A stretch of DNA of 64,000 nt, taken from Sphingomonas immobilis. Its GTDB lineage: Bacteria > Pseudomonadota > Alphaproteobacteria > Sphingomonadales > Sphingomonadaceae. This document shows positions 1 to 8,150 of this stretch, piece after piece. The DNA lies in assembly GCF_030580995.1 (NCBI RefSeq), contig NZ_JAUQSZ010000002.1:1-64000 (forward strand). Reading direction: 5' to 3'. Under the pieces are notes generated by a model that was given only the letters and a program-made list of their open reading frames with translations, was not told the DNA's origin and ran no database searches. The stretch's first letter is position 1. Each line of letters begins with the position of its first letter. Both the position numbers and the translations under genes were made by a program.

Positions 1-2
1 GC

Positions 3-122
3 GACGGACCGCGCGGCGGGGGCCGGCCGAGCCCCAAACCGCCGACCGTCGAGACGCGCCGGCGGCGCGGGCCTCCGCCCGGGGGTGGCGCTCCCAAGCC
101 GCCCAAGCCGCGCAGCGGTTAA
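3..122 (+). CDS. C-terminal tail of an unidentified protein (partial)
   Basis: One frame is open from the left edge to a TAA at 120–122 and uses almost only G/C third positions. It encodes a disordered tail rich in Gly, Pro, Arg and Lys (for example GPPPGGGAPKPPKPRSG before the stop). Tails like this are common at the end of RNA helicases and pseudouridine synthases of this group, but the catalytic part lies outside the window, so no product can be named. It could also be fortuitous. Confidence 0.4.
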   Translation, partial: DGPRGGGRPSPKPPTVETRRRRGPPPGGGAPKPPKPRSG

Positions 123-129
123 AATCCCG

Positions 130-195
130 GTTCGTCCTGAGCGAAGTCGAAGGGCGTGTTGCGGGGCACGTGCTTCGACTTCGCTCAGCACGAAC
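130..195. repeat. Dispersed palindromic repeat, family A, copy 1
   Basis: Two nearly perfect arms of about 23 bases face each other; the core is GAGCGAAGTCGAAG and its complement CTTCGACTTCGCTC, around a GC-rich loop. A second copy of the same family lies at 20549–20620. It sits in the 123–258 gap between the gene ending at 122 and ogt, where I see nothing else. The transcript would form a long hairpin, so it may act as a terminator or RNA stabiliser as well as being a REP-like element. Confidence 0.85.
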
Positions 196-258
196 GGAAA
201 AGGTGTTGAGCGCAAGCGACGGGATGCGCGCGCGGCGTGGCGAAGCTAAATCCAGACG

Positions 259-828
259 ATGACCATTCGCTTCAAGACCATGCCCTCGCCCGTCGGCACG
301 CTCACGCTGGTCGCGCGCGGCGATGCGCTCGCCGCGATCCTGTGGGAAGGTGACGATCCCGCGCGTGTGCCTCTCGGCGCGATGACGGAGGTGCCCGACC
401 ATCCCGTGCTGGCCGAGACCGCGCGCCAGCTCCGCGCCTATTTCGACGGCACGCTGGAGGCGTTCGACGTGCCGCTCGATTTCGCCGGCACCGATTTCCA
501 GAAGAGCGTGTGGGCGGCGCTGCTTGCCATCCCGTTCGGCGAGACGCGCAGCTACGGCGAGATCGCGCGCGCCATCGGCAGGCCCGCCGCCGTGCGCGCC
601 GTGGGCGCCGCGAACGGGCGCAACCCGATCTCGATCATCGCGCCCTGCCACCGCGTGATCGGCAGCGACGGCAAGCTCACCGGCTTCGCGGGCGGGCTCG
701 AGGCGAAGGCGTTTCTGCTGCGGCTCGAAGGCGTCGTCGCCCCGGCGCAGGCCGGGGCCGCTGGGTTTGGGGCACCCGATCTCTTCGACTACGCGGCGGC
801 CCCGGCCTCCGCCGGGGCGACGAACTAA
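259..828 (+). CDS. ogt: Methylated-DNA–[protein]-cysteine S-methyltransferase
   Basis: Suicide repair protein that transfers the methyl group of O6-methylguanine (or O4-methylthymine) in DNA to its own cysteine. The active-site signature PCHRVIG is at about residues 132–138, preceded by the NRNPISII-type stretch NGRNPISIIAP; an N-terminal ribonuclease-like domain covers about residues 1–75. The 189-residue length is slightly long for the family. The extra tail after RLEGV is largely encoded by a palindromic repeat (735–822) that reads through in frame to the TAA at 826–828. The gene converges on ppc and the two stop codons overlap by four bases. Function is confident; the tail is probably dispensable. 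Confidence 0.95.
   Translation: MTIRFKTMPSPVGTLTLVARGDALAAILWEGDDPARVPLGAMTEVPDHPVLAETARQLRAYFDGTLEAFDVPLDFAGTDFQKSVWAALLAIPFGETRSYGEIARAIGRPAAVRAVGAANGRNPISIIAPCHRVIGSDGKLTGFAGGLEAKAFLLRLEGVVAPAQAGAAGFGAPDLFDYAAAPASAGATN
735..822. repeat. Palindromic repeat family C inside the ogt 3' end
   Basis: CGTCGCCCCGGCGCAGGCC... faces GGCCTCCGCCGGGGCGACG across a loop of roughly 30 bases. A second copy with almost identical arms is intergenic at 16927–17013. Here the element lies within the ogt reading frame and supplies most of its last 30 codons, giving the Ala/Pro/Gly-rich tail VVAPAQAGAAG … AAPASAGATN. Confidence 0.8.
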
Positions 829-3491
829 CCGCTGTTTCTCAGCGCCGTCGCGATCGCGTTGATCGACAGCAGGATACCCTCGCCAACGCGCGCGTCTTCC
901 TCGCCCGCTCGCCTGCGCTTGATGAGTTCGATCTGCAGCAGGTTGAGCGGCTCGATATAGGGCAGCCGCAACCGGATCGATGCGTCGAGCGCCGGGTGCT
1001 TCTCCAGCAGGTGCGCCTGCCCCGTCGCCGCCAGCAGCGCGTCGTGCGTCTTGTGCCAGCCGTCGCGGATGCGCGGGAAGATCGCGTCGGCTAGCGCGCG
1101 GTCCTCGACCAGCCCGGCATACCGCTCAGCGATGCCCATGTCGGACTTGGCGATCACCTGCTCCATGTTCGCCAGCATCGCCGCGAAGAACGGCCAGCCG
1201 CCGGCCATCTCCTTGAGCAGCCCCTTGTCGACGAAGGCATCGAGCGCATGGCCCACGCCGTACCAGCCCGGCAGCATCACGCGCGCCTGCGCCCAGGAGA
1301 ACACCCAGGGGATGGCGCGCAGATCCTCGATCGCGTCCGATTTCTTGCGGCTGGCCGGACGCGAGCCGATCTTGAGGTTCGAGATTTCGGTGAGCGGCGT
1401 CATCTGCCGGAAGAAGGTGCGGAAGCCTTCGGTCCCGTAGACGAGATCGCGATAGGCCGTGAAGGCATGATCGGAAATCTCGTCCATCGCCGCGGCGAAG
1501 CGGGCGTGGTCCGCCGCCGGGATCGGATCGGGTTCGAGGCTGGCGAGCAGTGTCGCCGCCGTCATCGCCTCGAGGTTGATCGCGGCGCTTTCGCGCGTGC
1601 CGAATTTGCCGGCGATCACCTCGCCCTGTTCGGTGATGCGGATGCGGCCCTGCACCGTGCCCGCCGGCTGCGCGCGGATCGCCGCAAAGGCCGATCCGCC
1701 GCCGCGCCCGACGGCACCGCCGCGCCCGTGGAAGAGCTGGATGCCGATCCCGGCACCCTCGAACACCGATTTCAGCGCGGTCGACGCCTTGGACAGCGAC
1801 CAGGTCGAGGTGAGATAGCCGCCGTCCTTGTTCGAATCCGAATAGCCGATCATCACTTCCTGATGGCCGCGCGCGCGGGTGATCGCCCCGGCTTCGGGCA
1901 GCGCGAACCATTCGGTCATGATCTCGGGCGCGGCCTCGAGATCGCCGATCGTCTCGAACAGCGGCACCGCCATGATCGCGGCGGTGGGCTCGGGGCCGGG
2001 GCGGTAGAGGCCGACCTCCTTCAGCAGCACGTTGATCTCGAGCAGGTCGGACACCGACTGCGCCATCGAGACGATATAGTTGGTGATGCAGCCGGGGCCG
2101 TATTTCGCGTGCGCCTCCGCCGCCGCCGCGACGATGGCGAGCTCGGATTTGGTCTCGTCCGAATAGTCGGCGAACGGGCTGGTCAGCGGCCGCGCGTTGG
2201 AGAGTTCGTGGCGCAGCAGCGAGACGCGCTGGCTTTCGCTGAGCGCGAGGTAGTCGCCCTCGACGCCCGCGACCTTGAGCAGTTCCGCCACGACGCGCTC
2301 ATGCACCGCGCTGTTCTGCCGCATGTCGAGCGTGGCGAGGTGGAAGCCGAACGTCTCTACCGCGCGGATCAGCCGGCCGAGCTTGCCGCCCGTCGCCAGC
2401 GGCCCGGTGGCGAGCGCGCGCGCGATCGCGACGAGATCGGCGCGCAGGTCCTGCGGGCCCGCATACGGCGCGCCGTCGTGCAGCGCCGTGCGCGGCGCGG
2501 GCTGGCCGGTGAGCGCCAGGTGCGTCGCCGCGAGCCGCCCATAGACTCCGGTCAGCGCGCGGCGGTACGGCTCGTCGGCGCGGCTCGCGGCATCGTCGCC
2601 GCTCGCCTCGGCCAGCGCCAGCACGGCATCGTCCACAGTCGTCAGCCCGGTCGAGATCGACAGTTCCGCGCCCAGCGCCTGCACCGCATCGAGATAATAG
2701 ACCAGCACCGCCGCGCACGACCGGCCGAGCGCGGTGCGCAAAGACTCGGCGGTGACGAAGGGATTGCCGTCGCGGTCGCCGCCGATCCAGCTTCCGGGAC
2801 GCAGGAAACTCGGCACGCGCTCGCCCATCGCCCGGTCCCAGCGCTGGTAGAGCGCGGGGAGCGCGGGCAGGAACACGTCACGCAGATAGGACAGCGCGGT
2901 CTCGACCTCGTCCGTCACGAACAGCCGCTCGCGCCGCAGCACGCGCGTCTGCCACAGCAGCGCGATCTGGCGGAAGATCGCCTCCTCCACGTCGTCGCCA
3001 TCGGGCGTTTCGGTGGCACCGGCATCCTTCAGCGCCATCAGCTCGGCGATGCGGTTGCGGTGGTCGATCATCGACTTGCGCCGCACCTCGGTCGGGTGCG
3101 CGGTCAGCACCGGCACGACCAGCGCATGCCCGAGCAGCGCCATCACCGCCTCGCGGCCGATCCCCTCGCCCTCCAGCCGCGCCAGCGCCGAGGCGACGTC
3201 CGCGCCCGCTTCCGCCGTCACGCCGTGGCGATCCTCGGCGAGGTTGGCGAGCATCGAGAACAGCATGAAGCCGCGCGTGAAATCGAGCGTCTCGTCGAGG
3301 CTGAGGCTGTCGAGCCCGAGATCGGTCTCCGCCCCCTCGCCGACGCCGCGATGCCGATCGACCGAGGCCGCGCGGATATATTCGGTACGCTTGTAGAGCG
3401 TCTCGCCCCCGTAGGCGCGGATCACGTCGCCGAGCAATTTGCCCAGGAAACGGACGTCGGGATTGTTCGCGATCGAGGGGAGGTCGGCCAT
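825..3491 (-). CDS. ppc: Phosphoenolpyruvate carboxylase
   Basis: Cytosolic anaplerotic enzyme making oxaloacetate from phosphoenolpyruvate and bicarbonate. Family hallmarks are visible: the catalytic-His segment VLTAHPTEVRRK, the GGDRDGNPF motif, the glycine-rich FHGRGGAVGRGGG loop, SRPASRKKS, and the C-terminal QVIAKSDMGIAE-type segment followed by the family's terminal region ending in LRNSG. The ATG at 3491 (888 residues, close to the usual 880–900) has an AAGG upstream; a TTG at 3527 would add 12 residues but lacks a ribosome-binding site. Only 39 bases separate it from the RES toxin stop, so its promoter must lie inside the toxin–antitoxin genes, or it is co-transcribed with them. Confidence 0.96.
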   Translation of the reverse strand: MADLPSIANNPDVRFLGKLLGDVIRAYGGETLYKRTEYIRAASVDRHRGVGEGAETDLGLDSLSLDETLDFTRGFMLFSMLANLAEDRHGVTAEAGADVASALARLEGEGIGREAVMALLGHALVVPVLTAHPTEVRRKSMIDHRNRIAELMALKDAGATETPDGDDVEEAIFRQIALLWQTRVLRRERLFVTDEVETALSYLRDVFLPALPALYQRWDRAMGERVPSFLRPGSWIGGDRDGNPFVTAESLRTALGRSCAAVLVYYLDAVQALGAELSISTGLTTVDDAVLALAEASGDDAASRADEPYRRALTGVYGRLAATHLALTGQPAPRTALHDGAPYAGPQDLRADLVAIARALATGPLATGGKLGRLIRAVETFGFHLATLDMRQNSAVHERVVAELLKVAGVEGDYLALSESQRVSLLRHELSNARPLTSPFADYSDETKSELAIVAAAAEAHAKYGPGCITNYIVSMAQSVSDLLEINVLLKEVGLYRPGPEPTAAIMAVPLFETIGDLEAAPEIMTEWFALPEAGAITRARGHQEVMIGYSDSNKDGGYLTSTWSLSKASTALKSVFEGAGIGIQLFHGRGGAVGRGGGSAFAAIRAQPAGTVQGRIRITEQGEVIAGKFGTRESAAINLEAMTAATLLASLEPDPIPAADHARFAAAMDEISDHAFTAYRDLVYGTEGFRTFFRQMTPLTEISNLKIGSRPASRKKSDAIEDLRAIPWVFSWAQARVMLPGWYGVGHALDAFVDKGLLKEMAGGWPFFAAMLANMEQVIAKSDMGIAERYAGLVEDRALADAIFPRIRDGWHKTHDALLAATGQAHLLEKHPALDASIRLRLPYIEPLNLLQIELIKRRRAGEEDARVGEGILLSINAIATALRNSG

Positions 3492-3530
3492 GCCGCCTTG
3501 CTGCACTGCGGGAGGTGAGTCGGTCAAACG

Positions 3531-4028
3531 CTAAGGCGCGAGCGCCTGTTGCGGATCGAGCAGGGTCAGGGCGGCGCCGTCGCCGGGTTTGCGCGCATCG
3601 TGCCAGCGCCACAGGACGAGGTTGCGCCCACCGCGATATTGCGCAGACGGCACGATCGCCCCTTCCGCACCCCCGGCGATCAGATCCTGCGCGAGTTTCC
3701 AGCTTGGCGGCACCTCACCGTCGCGGCGCGCGATCTGATCCCAATCGCACGACAGCGCAGCTTCGATATGGGCGTCCGTGGCGGTCAGATCGGCCACGCT
3801 GGCGGCCGCCACCCGATACGGCACGAGCATGCCGGGTTGGATCATGCTTTGGTGATATTCGGCAATGGCGGTGCCGTGATCGGTCGACAGATAGAGGGCG
3901 GGCCAGCCTTTCATGTTCCACCGCCCGCCATACAGGCGCGCACCTTCGCCGGAGAACGGTTCGCGCTGATGTCGCGGGTGGATCATCCGCCAGAGCGGCG
4001 CGGTGCAGGGACCGATCGGATAGGGCAT
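3531..4028 (-). CDS. RES-domain toxin (type II TA; NAD-targeting family)
   Basis: 165-residue RES-family protein. RES toxins bind and consume NAD+ (phosphorylase or glycohydrolase chemistry), arresting growth when not held by their Xre-like antitoxin. The conserved blocks are visible: RLYGGRWN near residue 32, ALYLSTDHGTAIAEYH (family tyrosine and glutamate) near 45–60, and VPSAQYRGGRNLVLW (family serine) near 126–140. It follows its antitoxin gene by 45 bases, the usual antitoxin-first order, and lies directly upstream of ppc. Family assignment is confident; that it is active is inferred from intact motifs. Confidence 0.9.
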   Translation of the reverse strand: MPYPIGPCTAPLWRMIHPRHQREPFSGEGARLYGGRWNMKGWPALYLSTDHGTAIAEYHQSMIQPGMLVPYRVAAASVADLTATDAHIEAALSCDWDQIARRDGEVPPSWKLAQDLIAGGAEGAIVPSAQYRGGRNLVLWRWHDARKPGDGAALTLLDPQQALAP

Positions 4029-4073
4029 GGCTTACGCCTTAGTCGTCGCATCGCCCCGTGATTACGGCGGGTG

Positions 4074-4427
4074 TCACGAATACACGCCCGCCGCCATCCG
4101 CTCGAGTGCATCCATCACCGCATCCGGATAGCCCTCTTCCACCACGTCCTCGGGCGTCTTGTTGCCCCAGCCGGGCAGCGGCTGATATTTGAACCAGATG
4201 ATCGCGCGGCCCTCGTCCTCGGCCAGTTCGGCCGCGCGCGCGATGATGCGCGCGATCTCGCCGAGCTTGGCCTGGATGGCGGGGCTCGCCGGTTTCGCCG
4301 TCATGGTGTTGCGATTGACGCGCGCGAGCTTGGCAAGCTGCGACATCGGCAGACGGAGCCGTTCGGCCATCAAACGCGGCGCGATGATGTCGTGATCGCG
4401 AATATCGTCGAGAAAAGCGGCAAGCAT
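4074..4427 (-). CDS. Xre/MbcA/ParS-type antitoxin of the RES pair
   Basis: 117-residue antitoxin. The first half is a helical Xre-like DNA-binding region (RLPMSQLAKLARVNRNTM). The second half is the toxin-binding domain, ending in the family's hallmark PDAVMDALERMAAGVYS; the WFKYQPLPGW stretch is also typical. It neutralises the RES toxin encoded just downstream and, as known for the family, should repress its own promoter together with the toxin. A GGGAG ribosome-binding site precedes the ATG by seven bases. Three GAGTGC direct repeats lie immediately upstream (4432–4457). Confidence 0.88.
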   Translation of the reverse strand: MLAAFLDDIRDHDIIAPRLMAERLRLPMSQLAKLARVNRNTMTAKPASPAIQAKLGEIARIIARAAELAEDEGRAIIWFKYQPLPGWGNKTPEDVVEEGYPDAVMDALERMAAGVYS

Positions 4428-4431
4428 GAGA

Positions 4432-4457
4432 GCACTCCCTGCACTCTATATGCACTC
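4432..4457 (-). promoter_or_regulatory. Direct repeats at the toxin–antitoxin promoter
   Basis: On the minus strand GAGTGC occurs three times at spacings of about 11 and 9 bases, directly before the antitoxin start. The first two flank a TATAG sequence that could be the -10 element, with TTGAAT about 17 bases further upstream as a possible -35. The position and repetition fit an autoregulatory operator for the Xre antitoxin. No footprint is known to me. Confidence 0.45.
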
Positions 4458-4485
4458 ATCCATGCCTATATTCAATGAACGCGCC

Positions 4486-5052
4486 TTACGCCTCCAGTTC
4501 CACGTCCCAGTAGAGCCAGTCGCGCCAGGTATCGTGCAGGAAATTGGGCGGGAAGCGGCGGCCGTGTTCCTGCAGCTGCCAGCTCGTCGGGCGGATCGCC
4601 TCGATGTGGAGCGGCATGTGCGCCTGCTTCGGCGTCCGGCCGCCCTTGCGGAGGTTGCACGGCGCGCAGGCCGTCGCGACATTCTCCCACGTCGTCCGGC
4701 CACCCTGCGCGCGCGGGATGATATGGTCGAAGGTCAGATCATGCCCCGATCCGCAATATTGGCATTCGAACTTGTCGCGCAGGAACAGGTTGAAGCGCGT
4801 GAAGGCGGGAAACGCGCTCGGTCGCACATATTGCTTCAGCGCGATGACCGAGGGCAGCTTCAGCTTGGCGGTCGGGCTGCGCACCTCGCGCTCATATTCG
4901 GCGACGATATCGACGCGGTCGAGGAACACCGCCTTGATCGCGGTCTGCCACGGCCAGATGCTCAGGGGATAATAGCTCAGCGGCGTATAGTCGGCGTTCA
5001 ACACTAGCGCCGGGCAACTGTCCGGGTGCCGGATCAGATCGGGATGATACAC
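4486..5052 (-). CDS. HNH endonuclease family protein
   Basis: 188 residues with a GTG start. The C-terminal half holds a zinc-binding HNH fold: CQYCG, then TFDHIIPRAQGG (the D-H pair), then NVATACAPCNLRKGG. The N-terminal half (VLNADYTPLSYYPLSIW) is the conserved lead-in of a chromosomally encoded HNH family widespread in alphaproteobacteria, whose physiological substrate is unclear. It precedes the toxin–antitoxin pair on the same strand by 58 bases, but nothing shows that they work together. It is not a homing endonuclease inside an intron, because no intron or intein context is present. Confidence 0.85.
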   Translation of the reverse strand: MYHPDLIRHPDSCPALVLNADYTPLSYYPLSIWPWQTAIKAVFLDRVDIVAEYEREVRSPTAKLKLPSVIALKQYVRPSAFPAFTRFNLFLRDKFECQYCGSGHDLTFDHIIPRAQGGRTTWENVATACAPCNLRKGGRTPKQAHMPLHIEAIRPTSWQLQEHGRRFPPNFLHDTWRDWLYWDVELEA

Positions 5053-5133
5053 TCACGCGCCCCCTTCGCTTCCTGGCGCGGCAATCGCCGACTAGGATGA
5101 CGCCATGATGACATTACGCGCGACTCGCGGTCA

Positions 5134-5991
5134 ATGCTTGCTTTTCCACAGGTGACCGTCACGCGGTTCGCCCCGAGCCCGACGGGCAAGCTGCACCTTG
5201 GCCATGCCTATTCGGCGATCCTGTCGCATGACCGGGCGCGCGCCGACGGCGGGCGCTTTCTGCTGCGCATCGAGGATATCGACGGCACGCGCAGCCGCGA
5301 AGAGCATGTCGCGGGCATCGCCGAGGATCTCGCCTGGCTCGGGCTGCGCTGGGACGGGGACGTGGTGCGGCAATCTTCGCGGCTGGATGCCTATGCCGGT
5401 GCGCTGGAGCGGCTGCGGGGGATGGGGCTGCTCTATCCCTGCTTCTGCACCCGCGCGGAAATCGCCGCGAGCCTGAGCGCGCCGCATGGCTCGGAGGGGC
5501 CGGTCTACCCGGGCACCTGCCGCCACGCGCCGCCGCGCGACCTCGACGCGCCGCATTGCTGGCGGATCGACATGGCGGCGGCGGTCGCGCGCACCGGGCC
5601 GCTCGTCTGGCATGACGAGATCGCGGGCGAGATCGCCGCCGATCCGCGCCAGCACGGCGACGTCGTGCTGGCGCGCAAGGATGCTCCGGCGAGCTATCAC
5701 CTCGCAGTAACGCTCGACGATGCGTGGCAGGGCGTCACGCATGTCGTGCGCGGTAGCGATCTGTTCGCGGCGACGCACGTCCACCGCCTGCTGCAGGCGC
5801 TGCTCGATCTGACGGTGCCGAAATACCGCCACCATGCGCTGCTCACCGATGCGGACGGCAAACGCCTCGCCAAGCGCGACGGCGCACCGACGCTGGCGGG
5901 CTTGCGGGAGCGCGGCGAGGACGGCGCGGCTATCGCGGCGGCATTGCGCGCCGGGCGGCTGCCCATTGGCTTTGCCACCACGAGCGCCTAA
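5134..5991 (+). CDS. gluQ: Glutamyl-Q tRNA(Asp) synthetase
   Basis: Truncated paralogue of glutamyl-tRNA synthetase that attaches glutamate to the queuosine base of tRNA(Asp). At 285 residues it has the class I catalytic core but no anticodon-binding domain. Visible motifs are RFAPSPTGKLHLGHAYSA (HIGH-like), the zinc-site stretch CFCTRAEI … YPGTCRH, and KRLAKRDGAPTL (KMSKS equivalent). The ATG at 5134 is the first candidate; a GTG seven codons later is possible. It is followed after nine bases by a small membrane protein and then a cobalamin adenosyltransferase, a likely operon. Confidence 0.93.
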   Translation: MLAFPQVTVTRFAPSPTGKLHLGHAYSAILSHDRARADGGRFLLRIEDIDGTRSREEHVAGIAEDLAWLGLRWDGDVVRQSSRLDAYAGALERLRGMGLLYPCFCTRAEIAASLSAPHGSEGPVYPGTCRHAPPRDLDAPHCWRIDMAAAVARTGPLVWHDEIAGEIAADPRQHGDVVLARKDAPASYHLAVTLDDAWQGVTHVVRGSDLFAATHVHRLLQALLDLTVPKYRHHALLTDADGKRLAKRDGAPTLAGLRERGEDGAAIAAALRAGRLPIGFATTSA

Positions 5992-6000
5992 ATACCGGCC

Positions 6001-6237
6001 ATGACAATCTTCCTCACCCTGCTCCTGATCGCGGCGTTGATCGCGGTGGTCGTGACCCTCGTGCGCGGGCTCGCGACCTTCCTGCTCAACGCGAGCGCGG
6101 ACGCGCGCGAGGGCAGCGAGGGGCCGAGCCCGTCGGCGGTCAAATCGAACAAGATGATGCAATACCGCATCTTCTTTCAGGCGATCGCGATCTTCATCAT
6201 CGTGCTGATCCTCTTCATCGGCGGCGCGCGCAGCTGA
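6001..6237 (+). CDS. Twin transmembrane helix small protein (HIG1-like)
   Basis: 78 residues with two hydrophobic segments, at about 3–25 (IFLTLLLIAALIAVVVTLV) and 55–73 (FFQAIAIFIIVLILFIGG), joined by a polar loop containing SNKMMQYRIFFQ. That loop is typical of the small HIG1-domain proteins of alphaproteobacteria, which are thought to associate with respiratory complexes in the inner membrane. It lies between gluQ and the adenosyltransferase with short gaps on both sides. Confidence 0.8.
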   Translation: MTIFLTLLLIAALIAVVVTLVRGLATFLLNASADAREGSEGPSPSAVKSNKMMQYRIFFQAIAIFIIVLILFIGGARS

Positions 6238-6261
6238 TTTCACGGCTGGGGGGCCGCTCCG

Positions 6262-6831
6262 ATGGTCAAGCTCAACAAGATCTACACGCGCACCGGTGAC
6301 GCCGGCACGACCGGGCTGGTCGATGGCTCGCGCGTCGCCAAATACGATCCGCGCATGGCGGCGATGGGCGACGTCGACGAGGCGAACAGCGCGATCGGCC
6401 TCGCGGTCGTGGCGCTGGCGGGCGACCCGCTCGCGGCGCAGCTTGCGCGCATCCAGAACGACCTGTTCGATCTCGGCGCAGATTTCGCGACACCGGGCGA
6501 GAATTTCGCCCCCACCGAAATGGCGCTGCGCATCGTCCCCGCGCAGGTGACGCGGCTGGAGGCGGAGATCGACGCGATGAACGACACGCTGTCGCCGCTC
6601 ACCAGCTTCATCCTGCCCGGCGGCACGCCCGCCGCCGCCGCCATCCACCTCGCCCGCGCCGTCACGCGCCGGGCCGAGCGCACCGCCGTCGCGGCGTCGC
6701 AATCGGTCGCTTTAAATCCGCAAGCGCTGGCCTATCTCAATCGCCTGTCGGATTTTTTGTTCGTCGCCAGTCGCTTCGTGAACAAATCCGCGGGTGGCGA
6801 CGTTTTGTGGGTGCCTGGGGCGTCCCGCTAG
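6262..6831 (+). CDS. ATP:cob(I)alamin adenosyltransferase, PduO type
   Basis: Makes adenosylcobalamin by transferring the 5'-deoxyadenosyl group of ATP to cob(I)alamin. The 189-residue protein begins with the family's ATP-binding signature YTRTGDAGTTGLVDGSRV and keeps the following helical-bundle signatures (GDVDEANSAIGLA, then the LPGGTPAAAAIHLARAVTRR stretch with its adenosyltransferase RxxxR pattern) and a C-terminal LSDFLFVASRFVN. It is the last gene of a probable gluQ–HIG1–adenosyltransferase operon. The EutT and CobA families have different folds and are excluded. Confidence 0.93.
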   Translation: MVKLNKIYTRTGDAGTTGLVDGSRVAKYDPRMAAMGDVDEANSAIGLAVVALAGDPLAAQLARIQNDLFDLGADFATPGENFAPTEMALRIVPAQVTRLEAEIDAMNDTLSPLTSFILPGGTPAAAAIHLARAVTRRAERTAVAASQSVALNPQALAYLNRLSDFLFVASRFVNKSAGGDVLWVPGASR

Positions 6832-6886
6832 CTTCGCAACGCTCGCGCGATTGACTCCTGACGGCCGCTGGCCGAGAAGGAACATT

Positions 6887-8146
6887 GTGAGAACACGCCT
6901 CGGCCTTTCCCCGTCTTCCGAAGCGCTGGCGCGGCGCTTCGCCGAGGTGCGCGCGTTGAGCGTCGCGCTGGCGGGGCCGCTCTCCGATGCCGACGCCACG
7001 GTGCAGTCGATGGAGGATGCCTCCCCCGCCAAATGGCACCTCGCACACATCACCTGGTTCTTCGAGACGTTCGTGCTGCGCGATTTCGTGCCCGGCTACC
7101 GGCTGTACGACGATCGCTTCCCGTTCCTGTTCAACAGCTATTACGAGGCGGAGGGGCGCCGCCATGCGCGCGGGCGGCGCGGCATGCTGACGCGGCCGAC
7201 GCTCGACGAGGTGCTCGGCTACCGCGCCTATGTCGATGCCGCGGTCGAGGCGGCGCTGCCCGATCTGCCGCACGAAGCGCGCGAGCTGGTGCGGCTCGGC
7301 TGTCATCACGAGGAGCAGCATCAGGAATTGCTGCTCACCGACATCCTGCACCTGATGTCCGAAAACCCGATAGAGCCCGCCTTGTGGCCCGGCGCGCGGA
7401 AAGTGCCGGTCGAGATGCCGGGGCCGCTCGGCTGGATCGAGAGCGCGGGCGGCCTGTTCGAGATCGGCCATGACGACCCGCATTTCGCCTTCGATTGCGA
7501 AGGGCCGCGCCATCAGGCGCTGCTGACACCGCACGCGCTGGCCGACCGCACGATCACCAACGGCGAATGGGCGGCCTTCATCGCCGACGGCGGTTACAAG
7601 GATCCGCGCCACTGGCTGTCGGACGGCTGGGCGTGGGTGAAGGCGGAAGGCGTCGCCGCGCCGCTCTACTGGGAACAGCGCGAGGGCGTGTGGACGCGCT
7701 TCGGGCTCGACGGACGGCGGCCGATCGATCCCGCCGCCCCGGTCACGCACGTCAGCCTGTTCGAAGCCGACGCCTATGCGAGCTGGGCGGGGCTGCGCCT
7801 GCCGACCGAGATCGAATGGGAAGCCGCCGCCGCGCTGCACGACGACATGACCGGCAACCAGCTCGACGGCGCCGGCCCGGTCGAACCGCGCCCCTCCTCC
7901 GCCGGCCCCGCCTTCTACGGCGACGTATGGGAATGGACCGGCAGCGCCTATCGTCCCTACCCCGGCTTCCGTGCGGCGGACGGCGCCGTCGGAGAATATA
8001 ACGGCAAGTTCATGAGCGGCCAGTTCGTGCTGCGCGGCGGATCGTGCGCCACGCCGCGCGGGCATGTCCGCGCCAGCTACCGCAATTTCTTCTATCCGCA
8101 CCAGCGCTGGCAATTCACCGGCGTGCGCCTGGCGAAGGATCTGTAA
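6887..8146 (+). CDS. egtB: Ergothioneine biosynthesis protein EgtB
   Basis: Non-haem iron sulfoxide synthase that couples hercynine (trimethylhistidine) to a thiol. The DinB-like N-terminal part carries the iron-site histidines (WHLAHITWFFETF and CHHEEQHQELLLTD). The C-terminal FGE-sulfatase-type domain shows ADRTITNGEWAAFIADGGY, LRLPTEIEWEAAA and GDVWEWTGSAYRPYPGF. I chose the GTG at 6887 (419 residues) because GAGAAGG lies six bases upstream; an earlier GTG at 6794 would overlap the adenosyltransferase and add an unrelated 31-residue leader. egtD follows four bases after the stop, so the two are one operon. Confidence 0.94.
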   Translation: MRTRLGLSPSSEALARRFAEVRALSVALAGPLSDADATVQSMEDASPAKWHLAHITWFFETFVLRDFVPGYRLYDDRFPFLFNSYYEAEGRRHARGRRGMLTRPTLDEVLGYRAYVDAAVEAALPDLPHEARELVRLGCHHEEQHQELLLTDILHLMSENPIEPALWPGARKVPVEMPGPLGWIESAGGLFEIGHDDPHFAFDCEGPRHQALLTPHALADRTITNGEWAAFIADGGYKDPRHWLSDGWAWVKAEGVAAPLYWEQREGVWTRFGLDGRRPIDPAAPVTHVSLFEADAYASWAGLRLPTEIEWEAAAALHDDMTGNQLDGAGPVEPRPSSAGPAFYGDVWEWTGSAYRPYPGFRAADGAVGEYNGKFMSGQFVLRGGSCATPRGHVRASYRNFFYPHQRWQFTGVRLAKDL

Positions 8147-8150
8147 GCCG

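Noticed and set aside
1248..3518. 756-codon open frame antisense to ppc
   Set aside because: Shadow of the ppc reading frame; the Arg/Gly/Asp-rich translation matches no family, while ppc has all its catalytic motifs.
4486..5052. HNH gene as part of a mobile intron or a restriction/defence cassette
   Set aside because: No methyltransferase, specificity subunit, intron boundary or integrase is near, and the family is a common chromosomal gene in alphaproteobacteria.
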